Source: JAIBJN01 sp035461525 (GTDB lineage: Bacteria > Actinomycetota > Thermoleophilia > Gaiellales > Gaiellaceae). From it: a stretch of 47,792 nt of DNA. The DNA lies in the NCBI GenBank assembly GCA_035461525.1, contig DATHVD010000083.1, positions 1-47,792 on the forward strand. Direction: 5' to 3'. How positions within the stretch are numbered: position 1 is the first letter of the stretch; each line of letters starts with the position of its first letter. The position numbers and the translations under genes are program-made. This document shows, in pieces, positions 23,215 to 30,026 of this stretch. The notes below the pieces were generated by a model. The model did no database searches. It had not been told where the DNA came from and saw only the letters and a list, made by a program, of their open reading frames with translations.

Positions 23215-25440
23215 ATGGTTCGCCGGACGGGAACCGCGCTCGCCCTCGCCGGATTCGTCGCGATCCTCGCCGGCTGGCTCACGGGCGGAGGGTCGGTCGA
23301 TCTCCCCTGGGCGCCGTCGCTCGACATCCGGTTCTCCTTCTCGCTCGACGGGCTCGGCGTTCTCTACGGCCTCCTCGCCACCGGGATCGGCTTCGCCGTC
23401 TTCGTCTACTCCCGCGACTACCTGCCCATCCACCTGCGCCACCAGGACCGGCCCGAGCGGGAGGAGACCGGCTTCTACGCGTTCCTCCTCCTCTTCATGG
23501 TCTCGATGGTCGGGCTCGCCACGGCCCAGGACCTGATCGTCCTCTTCGTCTTCTGGGACCTGACCGCGATCGCGTCCTACTACCTGATCGGGTTCGACCG
23601 CCAGGACGCGAAGGACCGCGCGGCGGCGCTCATGGCGCTCCTCGTCACCGGCGCTTCGGCCGTGCTCCTCCTCGTCGGCGCCCTCGTCCTGCGCGACCGC
23701 TACGGCACGTTCGCGATCGGCGAGATCCTCGCGCGCGCCGACGGAGACGCCGCGACGACCACGGCCGCCGTCCTCATCGCCGTCGCGGCGCTCGCCAAGA
23801 GCGCGCAGGTCCCTCTCCACTTCTGGCTGCCGCGGGCGATGGTCGCGCCGACGCCGGTGTCGGCCTACCTGCACTCCGCGGCGATGGTCGCCGCGGGGGT
23901 CTTCCTCCTCAGCCGCGTGTACCCGCTCCTCGTGGCCGCCCCCTACGTGCTCGACGGAGTCCTCGCGGTGGGAATCGCCTCGATGGCGATCGGCGGCGTG
24001 CTCGCGCTCACCCGCGACGAGCTCAAGGACGTGCTCGCCTACTCCACGATCGGGCAGTACGGCTACGTCGTCTTCCTGCTCGGCCTCGGCACGGGCGCGG
24101 GAGTCGCGGCTGCGTGCTTCTACGTCGTCGTCCACGCGATCGCCAAGTGCGCGCTCTTCCTCACGGCCGGCGCGGTGACGGCGACGACCGGAGAGAACCG
24201 GCTCTCCAACCTCGGCGGTCTGGCGCGGCCGATGCCGCTCGTCGCCGCCGGGAGCGCGGTCGCGGCCGCGGGGATCGTCGCGCTGCCCGCGACGGCGGGC
24301 TTCTTCGCCGACGAGCTCTTCTTCGACGCGGCGCTGGAGCGGAGCGGGCTCCTCGGCGCCGTGGCCCTCGCCTCGGCGGGGCTCACGTTCGCCTACATCG
24401 GACGGTTCTGGAGCGGGATCTTCCTCGGCCCGCGGCGGCCCCGCGACCCGGATCCCGTCTCGGCCATCCTCGCCGCTCCGATCGCCGTCCTCGGGCTCGT
24501 GCTCTTCGTCTTCGGCTTCGTCACAGGCCCGCTCTCCCGCCTCGCCGAGGACGCCGCGGAGGCGGCGCTGCTCTTCCCGGTCGACGTCGCGGTCGCCTAC
24601 CACCTCGACCTGCGCGCCGAGAACCTCATGGCCCTCGGCGCGTGGGCGGTCGGCCTCGGCGCGCTCGCCACCCGCAGCCTCTGGTGGCCCGCCGCCACGG
24701 CCGTGGGCCGCGTCGGGACGCGCTTCGGGCCGGAGCGCGGGTACCGGGCAACGCTGGCCGCGCTGAACGGCCTCTCGGACCGCATCCACGACATCGAGGT
24801 GCGCGATCTGCGGACGCGGGTCGCGGCCGTGTTCGTCCCCGGCGGCCTCCTCGTCGCCCTGGGCATCGTCGTCACGCCCACGGGAGGCGCCTACGCAGCC
24901 GGCAGCATCGGCGAGGACGACATCGGGCTCGTGGTCGTGCTCGCGGTCGCGACCCTCGGCGCGCTCGCAACGACTTTTCCGCGCCATCACGTCACGCTCG
25001 TCCTCGTCCTCTCCAGCGTCGGCTTCAGCCTCGCCGTCGCCTACGCGTTCTTCGGCGGCCCGAACGTCGCGCTCGTCGCCGTGCTGATCGAGACCGTGCT
25101 CGCGCTCGCGTTCCTCGGCGTCCTCGCCCTCCTCCCCCGCGACCTCCTCCGCCGGGAGAGCCAGGTGCCGACCAGCCGCGGGCGGCGCTGGCGCGATCCG
25201 GTCGTCGGCCTCGTGGCCGGGGGCGCCGCCTTCGTGGTCGCGTGGGGCGCGCTCTCCCGGCCCGCTCCGCAGGAGAGCGTCGCCAGCGAGCTCGCTCGGC
25301 TCGCTCCCGAGGCGCACGCGGCCGACATCGTCACCGCGATCCTGGCCGACTTCCGCGGCCTCGACACGCTCGTCGAGATCTCCGTGCTCGCGGTCGCCCT
25401 GCTCGGCATCGCCGCGCTCCTGCGGGGGCAGGAGGCGTGA
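23215..25440 (+). CDS. mrpA: Mrp Na+/H+ antiporter subunit A
   Basis: 741-aa NuoL-like membrane subunit, the largest part of the Mrp cation/proton antiporter. About 20 helices are visible. Proton-path residues include Lys195 (ALAKSAQVPLHFWLP), His220 (SAYLHSAAMV) and the lysine in HAIAKCALFL. At the site where subunit A normally has the essential glutamate of helix 5 (FWELT in most members), this protein has Asp115 (FWDLTAIAS). The C-terminal part carries the DUF4040/MrpB-like region. The start is the ATG at 23215, where homology begins; the longer frame back to 22786 runs antisense through the protease gene. No Shine-Dalgarno is seen. First gene of mrpABCDEFG. Confidence 0.93.
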   Translation: MVRRTGTALALAGFVAILAGWLTGGGSVDLPWAPSLDIRFSFSLDGLGVLYGLLATGIGFAVFVYSRDYLPIHLRHQDRPEREETGFYAFLLLFMVSMVGLATAQDLIVLFVFWDLTAIASYYLIGFDRQDAKDRAAALMALLVTGASAVLLLVGALVLRDRYGTFAIGEILARADGDAATTTAAVLIAVAALAKSAQVPLHFWLPRAMVAPTPVSAYLHSAAMVAAGVFLLSRVYPLLVAAPYVLDGVLAVGIASMAIGGVLALTRDELKDVLAYSTIGQYGYVVFLLGLGTGAGVAAACFYVVVHAIAKCALFLTAGAVTATTGENRLSNLGGLARPMPLVAAGSAVAAAGIVALPATAGFFADELFFDAALERSGLLGAVALASAGLTFAYIGRFWSGIFLGPRRPRDPDPVSAILAAPIAVLGLVLFVFGFVTGPLSRLAEDAAEAALLFPVDVAVAYHLDLRAENLMALGAWAVGLGALATRSLWWPAATAVGRVGTRFGPERGYRATLAALNGLSDRIHDIEVRDLRTRVAAVFVPGGLLVALGIVVTPTGGAYAAGSIGEDDIGLVVVLAVATLGALATTFPRHHVTLVLVLSSVGFSLAVAYAFFGGPNVALVAVLIETVLALAFLGVLALLPRDLLRRESQVPTSRGRRWRDPVVGLVAGGAAFVVAWGALSRPAPQESVASELARLAPEAHAADIVTAILADFRGLDTLVEISVLAVALLGIAALLRGQEA

Positions 25441-25871
25441 CCGGCCCCCTCACCGAGACGGTCGTCCGGAGCCTGCTCGCCCCGAGCTTCGTCGTCGCCT
25501 TCGCCATCCTCGTCAAGGGCTACAGCGACGTGGGCGACGGGTTCACCGCGGGCGTCGTCGCGGCGCTCGGCGTGCTTCTCCAGTACACCGCCTTCGGCCG
25601 GCGCGCGGTCGCGGAGGCGTTGCCGGTGCGCCTCGCCCCCGCGGTCGCGCTCGGCGGCCTCCTTCTCGCCGCGGTCGTCTCCTTCGCACCGGTCCTCTGG
25701 GACGCCCCGCCGCTCACCCACTATCCGCGCCCCGGGGAGGACGTGATCCACATCGGCACGCTCGAGCTCCTCACCGCAGTTGCCTTCGACGCCGGCGTCT
25801 TCCTGCTCGTCCTCGGCATCTCTGTCGGGATCGTCGACGCCCTGGCCCATGCGGCGGAGAGGACGCGATGA
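25437..25871 (+). CDS. mrpB: Mrp antiporter subunit B
   Basis: 144-aa MnhB-domain protein with four hydrophobic helices and the typical motif KGYSDVGDGFTAGVV in the first half. Because B is a separate gene rather than fused to A, this is a seven-gene (group 1) Mrp operon. The GTG overlaps the mrpA stop as GTGA, with GGAGG just upstream. Confidence 0.92.
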   Translation: MTGPLTETVVRSLLAPSFVVAFAILVKGYSDVGDGFTAGVVAALGVLLQYTAFGRRAVAEALPVRLAPAVALGGLLLAAVVSFAPVLWDAPPLTHYPRPGEDVIHIGTLELLTAVAFDAGVFLLVLGISVGIVDALAHAAERTR

Positions 25872-26239
25872 CCCTCGTCTTCGCCGGCGCGATCGGGATC
25901 CTTTTCGGCTGCGGCGCCTTCCTCATGCTCAAGCCCGACCTCTTCCGGGTGGTCGTCGGCATGATCCTCATCTCGAACGCCGCGAACCTCGCGCTGATGT
26001 CGAGCGGCCTCGAGCGCGGCGAGGCGCCGATCGCGCCGGAGCCGGGCGAGACGGTGAGCGACGCCCTCGTGCAGGCGATGACGCTGACCGCGATCGTGAT
26101 CGGGTTCGGCGTCACCGTCCTCCTGCTCGTCCTCGTCTACCGCATCTACACGTCGCATTCGACCGTCGACCTCGACGAGCTCTCGCAGGCGGAGGCGCGC
26201 CTCGAGGCCGAGCTCGAGCGCGAGCAGGTGGAGGTGTAG
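25868..26239 (+). CDS. mrpC: Mrp antiporter subunit C
   Basis: 123-aa NuoK-like subunit with three helices (FAGAIGILFGCGAFLML; VVVGMILISNAANLALM; ALTAIVIGFGVTVLLLVLVY region) and a cytoplasmic charged tail (DLDELSQAEARLEAELEREQ). It overlaps mrpB by ATGA. Its TAG stop at 26237-26239 is in the same frame as mrpD, with no other stop between the two. Confidence 0.93.
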   Translation: MTLVFAGAIGILFGCGAFLMLKPDLFRVVVGMILISNAANLALMSSGLERGEAPIAPEPGETVSDALVQAMTLTAIVIGFGVTVLLLVLVYRIYTSHSTVDLDELSQAEARLEAELEREQVEV

Positions 26240-26242
26240 GCC

Positions 26243-27628
26243 CTGCAGGCGCTCGTCCTCCCCCTCGCGATCCCGTGGCTCGGGGCGACCGCGCTCGGAG
26301 CGTTCGACGGGCGCCGGCGCGCCGTGGGCTGGACCGCCGTCGGCCTGCTCGTGCTCCACCTCGCGGGGCTCGCCTGGCTCGGCGCCGGCGTGCTCGTCGA
26401 CGGGACGCGCGAGCTGACGACCGGCGAGTGGGCGCCGGGGGTCGGGATCGTCCTGCGGGCCGACGCGCTCGGCGTCACGTTCGCGTTCTTCTCGAGTTTC
26501 GTCCTGCTCGTCGCGCTGCTCTACGAGCTGGCGTCGGGCGCAATGTCGCGCACGTTCGCGGCCCTCGTCCTCTTCCAGACCGCGGGCCTGACCGGGCTCT
26601 TCCTCACCGGCGACGTCTTCAACTTCTTCGTCTTCTTCGAGCTCTCCCTCATCGCCGGCTACGTGCTGGCCACCCATGGCGAAGGGCCGCGCCAGCTCAG
26701 CTCCGCGTTCATCTTCGCGGTCGTCAACCTCCTCGGCTCGTTCGTCTTCCTCCTCGCCGTCGCGTCCATCTACCACGTCACCGGCACGCTGGAGATGCTG
26801 ACCGTGGCCGACCGCCTCGCCGTCGTCGAGCCGACGTCGGTGATCCTCATCGCGATCAGCGTCTTCGTCGCCTTCGGCGTCAAGCTCGGGCTCTTCCCTT
26901 TCCACTTCTGGATCCCGCCCCTCTACACGGGCGCTCGCCCTGCCGTGGCCGCGATCCTCGCGGGGGCGGTAGCGAACATTGGCGCGTACGGCTTCCTCCG
27001 TTTCGGCGCGATCGTCCTGCCCGCAGAGCTGGAGCTCGGAGCCGGCGTGCTGATCGTGCTCGGCGTGCTGAGCATCCTCTACGGCTCGGCGCAGGCGCTC
27101 TCGCGCCGGACGACGACGGAGGTGATCGCCTACTCGGCGATCGGGCAGGTCGGCTACATCCTCATCGCTCTCGCCGTCGGCGGGCCGGTCGGGTACACGG
27201 CCGCAGTCGTGTACTCGCTCGTCAACTCCTTCAACAAGGTAGTCCTCTTCCTCGCCGCCGGCGCGCGCGGGCGCTTCGTGGGAGCGGCGTTCGCGGTCGG
27301 CGCGCTCAGCGTCGTCGGGCTGCCGCCGACGACGGGCTTCATCGCGAAGGTCGAGCTCTTCCTCGCCGGGCTCGAGGCAGACCGGAGCGCCCTGCTCGTC
27401 GGCCTGATCGTGCTCGGAAGCCTGCTCTCGTTCGTCTACATGTTCCAGGTCTACCAACACGTCTACTGGCGCGGGGGGGGCGGCGAGGGAGACCCGAGCT
27501 CGCGAGGCGCCCGCCTGATCGTGCTCGCGTTCGCCCTCCTGATCGTGCTCGCCGGGATCTGGCCCGAGCCGCTCCTCTGGATCTCGGAGCGGGCGGCAGA
27601 GGTGCTGCTCGAGGAGGCGGGCCCGTGA
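26243..27628 (+). CDS. mrpD: Mrp antiporter subunit D
   Basis: 461-aa NuoN/NuoM-like proton-channel subunit, with about 14 helices. The essential glutamate is retained (FFVFFELSLIAGYV), as are the lysine in FGVKLGLFPFHFWIPP and NSFNKVVLFLAAGA. No ATG/GTG/TTG lies at the expected N-terminus. The first such codon, GTG 26324, would remove the opening LPLAIPWLG helix. I infer a CTG start at 26243, which has GGAGG eight bases upstream (26231-26235), giving an N-terminus normal for the family. An alternative is readthrough of the mrpC amber codon. Confidence 0.88.
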   Translation: MQALVLPLAIPWLGATALGAFDGRRRAVGWTAVGLLVLHLAGLAWLGAGVLVDGTRELTTGEWAPGVGIVLRADALGVTFAFFSSFVLLVALLYELASGAMSRTFAALVLFQTAGLTGLFLTGDVFNFFVFFELSLIAGYVLATHGEGPRQLSSAFIFAVVNLLGSFVFLLAVASIYHVTGTLEMLTVADRLAVVEPTSVILIAISVFVAFGVKLGLFPFHFWIPPLYTGARPAVAAILAGAVANIGAYGFLRFGAIVLPAELELGAGVLIVLGVLSILYGSAQALSRRTTTEVIAYSAIGQVGYILIALAVGGPVGYTAAVVYSLVNSFNKVVLFLAAGARGRFVGAAFAVGALSVVGLPPTTGFIAKVELFLAGLEADRSALLVGLIVLGSLLSFVYMFQVYQHVYWRGGGGEGDPSSRGARLIVLAFALLIVLAGIWPEPLLWISERAAEVLLEEAGP

Positions 27629-28119
27629 GCCGCTACGCCCTCCCCGTCGCCGTCCTCACCGGCGTCTACCTGCTCGTGCTCGCCAGCCTCGACCCGCTCG
27701 ACGCGCTCCTCGGCGCCGTCGTGGCCGCCGCCCTCGTCGCGGCGCTCCGGCCCTACGCGTTCGAGCCGCCGCCGCGCCCGCTCGGCGAGCTGCCGCGCCG
27801 GCTCCTCGCGGCGATCCCGCTGGCGCTCGTGACCATTCGGGACATCACGGTCGGGACGTGGGACGTGGCCCTCGTCGTCCTCCACCTCCGGCCGCTCTCC
27901 TCGCCGGGGACGGTCGCCATCCCAATCGGCGAGCGGACGGAAACCGGTATCGCCGCCACCGCCCTCCTCGTCACGCTCGCCCCCGGCGAGTTTCTCGTCG
28001 ACGTCGACCGCGACCGCGGCGTCATGCTCTTCCACGTGCTCGACGCGTCCGACCCCGACGCGGTGCGCGCCCGGATGGCGGACTTCTACGAGCGCCACCA
28101 GCGGAAGGTGTTTCCCTGA
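27625..28119 (+). CDS. mrpE: Mrp antiporter subunit E
   Basis: 164-aa MnhE-family subunit: two N-terminal helices, then a soluble domain with motifs TVAIPIGERTETGI, TLAPGEFLVDVD and MLFHVLDAS, all characteristic. GTGA overlap with mrpD and GAGGAGG a few bases upstream. Required for assembly or full activity of the antiporter in studied Bacillus systems. Confidence 0.93.
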   Translation: MSRYALPVAVLTGVYLLVLASLDPLDALLGAVVAAALVAALRPYAFEPPPRPLGELPRRLLAAIPLALVTIRDITVGTWDVALVVLHLRPLSSPGTVAIPIGERTETGIAATALLVTLAPGEFLVDVDRDRGVMLFHVLDASDPDAVRARMADFYERHQRKVFP

Positions 28120-28388
28120 TGCACACCGCGGTCTTCTACGCGGCCACCCTCTGGATGGCCGGGCTGCTCGGGATCACGGTGGGCGTCGTCATCCGCGCGC
28201 GCTCGACGCTCTCGCGCGTGCTCGCGCTCGACATGCTCATCCTCATCCTCGTCGCGCTCCTCGTCCTCTTCGCAGACGCGACCGCCTCCTCGTACTACCT
28301 CGACGCCGCGCTCGCGCTCGCGCTCCTCTCCCTCGCGGCCACGATCGCCGCAGCCCGCTACCACAGCGAGGGGAAGCCGTTCACGTGA
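28119..28388 (+). CDS. mrpF: Mrp antiporter subunit F
   Basis: 89-aa three-helix MnhF protein (ATLWMAGLLGITVGVVI; LALDMLILILVALLVLFA; ALALALLSLAATIAA). The conserved aspartate of helix 2 (ALDML) is present. The ATG shares one base with the mrpE stop (TGATG). Confidence 0.92.
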   Translation: MHTAVFYAATLWMAGLLGITVGVVIRARSTLSRVLALDMLILILVALLVLFADATASSYYLDAALALALLSLAATIAAARYHSEGKPFT

Positions 28389-28744
28389 TCGTCGCAGTCG
28401 TCAGCGACGCCCTCGTCGTCCTCGGCGTCCTCGTGATGACGATCGGCGTCTACGGCATCTTCCGCATGCCGGACGTCTACACCCAGCTCCACGCGGCGAG
28501 CAAGGCGGTCGTCCTGGGCGTCATCGCGCTCCTCGTGGCCTCGACGGCGACCCGCGACCCGGCGATCATCGCGCGCGCGTTCCTGATCGGGGCGTTTCTG
28601 ATCCTGACGACGCCCGTCGCCGCGCACGCGGTCGCTCGGGCCGCCTACGTCCGTGGCGAGCGCATGCTGACGCCGGGCGCGCGCGACGAGTCCGGCCGCG
28701 ACCTGAAGACGGCCGAGCCGGAACCCGACGACGCCGAGCTCTGA
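28385..28744 (+). CDS. mrpG: Mrp antiporter subunit G
   Basis: 119-aa MnhG protein with three helices. It has the typical GIFRMPDVYTQLHAASKA motif between helices 1 and 2 and FLILTTPVAAHAVARAAY in helix 3. GTGA overlap with mrpF. The last 100 bases overlap tail-to-tail with the minus-strand gene ending at 28645, mostly in the disordered C-terminal tail of both. Confidence 0.93.
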   Translation: MIVAVVSDALVVLGVLVMTIGVYGIFRMPDVYTQLHAASKAVVLGVIALLVASTATRDPAIIARAFLIGAFLILTTPVAAHAVARAAYVRGERMLTPGARDESGRDLKTAEPEPDDAEL

Positions 28745-29406
28745 CGGCGGCCGCTCGCGTCGGCGGCCGGGATCGGATCGGACACGAGCGCCGACGGGTG
28801 CAGGAGCGAGACCTGCGGCTCCCAGCCGGAACGGAGGACCGCGAGGAGCGAGGAGGGCGTGAGCACCGTCGCCTGGACGCCGGCCGGTCGGCGCAGGCGG
28901 TCGGAGTACCCCGAAGGCGTCCAGGTCAGGAGCTCCGGCCCGAGCACCAGGCGTGCGGTTCCTTCGAGGAGGACGAAGGCGCCGTCCGGCAGCTCGTCGA
29001 GTTGGGCCTCGCGGCGGAGCTGGCCGCGCGTCGCCGGGTCGACGCGCTCGGCGTGCAGCCGCGCGTCGATCGCACCGGCACCGGTCTCGCCCGCGTGGAG
29101 GTCGCGCCAGAGCGCCGAGAAGCGGACGTAGTCCTCGCGGCGGCAGAGCGCGCACGGACGGTGCCCGGCGGCGAACGCCGTCGCCTCGTCGAGGAAGAAG
29201 AGCTCCGTGAAGCGGCCAGGCTGCAGAAGCGGACGGCGCCGCCAGCCGCGGAAGCTGAGGCGGCACGCGATCCACCGCTTCGCGGCGTAGCGGCGGCGGA
29301 TGCGCCCGGCCTCGTCGTGGAGGCAGCCGCGGTTCCCGTAGACGAGGCCGCGCCCGGGGTCCGCGACCAGCTCCCCGAGCGGCGTTACCCGGTTCTGGAG
29401 CGTCAC
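28645..29406 (-). CDS. Conserved four-cysteine protein of unknown function, coupled to VLRF1/mutS2
   Basis: 253-aa protein that resembles an unnamed bacterial family I recall only as conserved hypothetical. The recognisable core is LQNRVTPLGELV, YGNRGCLHD, KRWIACRLSFRG, GRFTELFFLDEATAFAAGHRPCALCRREDY. Four cysteines (28, 48, 85, 88) could bind zinc. GHRPCALCR resembles the metal site of the Ada N-terminal domain (FRPCKRC), but the link is only a motif. The C-terminal 35 residues are low-complexity and overlap mrpG. The GTG start overlaps the VLRF1 stop as GTGA, so it is made with a ribosome-rescue hydrolase and MutS2. Confidence 0.7.
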   Translation of the reverse strand: MTLQNRVTPLGELVADPGRGLVYGNRGCLHDEAGRIRRRYAAKRWIACRLSFRGWRRRPLLQPGRFTELFFLDEATAFAAGHRPCALCRREDYVRFSALWRDLHAGETGAGAIDARLHAERVDPATRGQLRREAQLDELPDGAFVLLEGTARLVLGPELLTWTPSGYSDRLRRPAGVQATVLTPSSLLAVLRSGWEPQVSLLHPSALVSDPIPAADASGRRQSSASSGSGSAVFRSRPDSSRAPGVSMRSPRT

Positions 29407-30026
29407 GGACCCTCCTCCACCTCGACCGCGTAGAGGTCGTAGGAAAGGCGCTCGAGGACGCGCAGCCTCGGCTCGGGAACGGAGAAGAAGCGGTCGAGCG
29501 CGCGCTCGGCGAGCCACCCGAGCTCCGGGCGGGCCGCGAGGACGGCCTCGACGGCCGCGCGGTCGCCTCCGAGCGCTGCGAACTCCGCCCGCTCGCGCCA
29601 GGGCTCGAGGACGGCGGCCGCAACGTCCGCCGCCTCGGCGACGAGCGCCCGGGCCTGCTCCTCGCGGCGGCGGCGAAACCGGTTGGCCGAGGAGCCGCCC
29701 TTCTTATGCCGCCCCTTGACGAAGCGCGAGCCGACCTTGGAGGCGACGAGCCGCTCCCCCTCGAAGACTCCCACCGCGTAGCCCCCGAGCCGGACGAGGA
29801 GGACGGCGACGACGTGGTCGCGCTCGATCTCCTCGAGGAGCGGGCCGAGGCGGATCTCGCAGCAGGCCCCCTCGTGCGCGAGGCCGAACGGGGGGCGCAC
29901 GACGAGGCTCTCGCCGCCCTCGGGCGCGACCCGCACGCGCCCGTCGCCGTAGGTCGTCCTCCCGGGTGCTCCCTCGAGCGGGGCGAGGCGCTTACGCAGG
30001 TTGGCGCGGCCGACGTAGCGGGGCAT
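29403..30026 (-). CDS. acVLRF1 family (Vms1/ANKZF1-like) peptidyl-tRNA hydrolase
   Basis: 207-aa protein assigned to the actinobacterial VLRF1 group, eRF1-related proteins that release nascent chains from tRNA on stalled 60S/50S subunits. The hallmark basic segment FVKGRHKKGGSSANRFRRRREEQ spans residues 102-124. It is followed by a long helix (ARALVAEAADVAAAVL). The preceding strands DHVVAVLLVRLGGYAVGVFEGERLVASKVGS form the core sheet. The eukaryotic members use a GxxQ motif; here the corresponding loop reads GGSSANRF, so the catalytic side chain needs alignment. The ATG shares one base with the mutS2 stop. Confidence 0.78.
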   Translation of the reverse strand: MPRYVGRANLRKRLAPLEGAPGRTTYGDGRVRVAPEGGESLVVRPPFGLAHEGACCEIRLGPLLEEIERDHVVAVLLVRLGGYAVGVFEGERLVASKVGSRFVKGRHKKGGSSANRFRRRREEQARALVAEAADVAAAVLEPWRERAEFAALGGDRAAVEAVLAARPELGWLAERALDRFFSVPEPRLRVLERLSYDLYAVEVEEGP

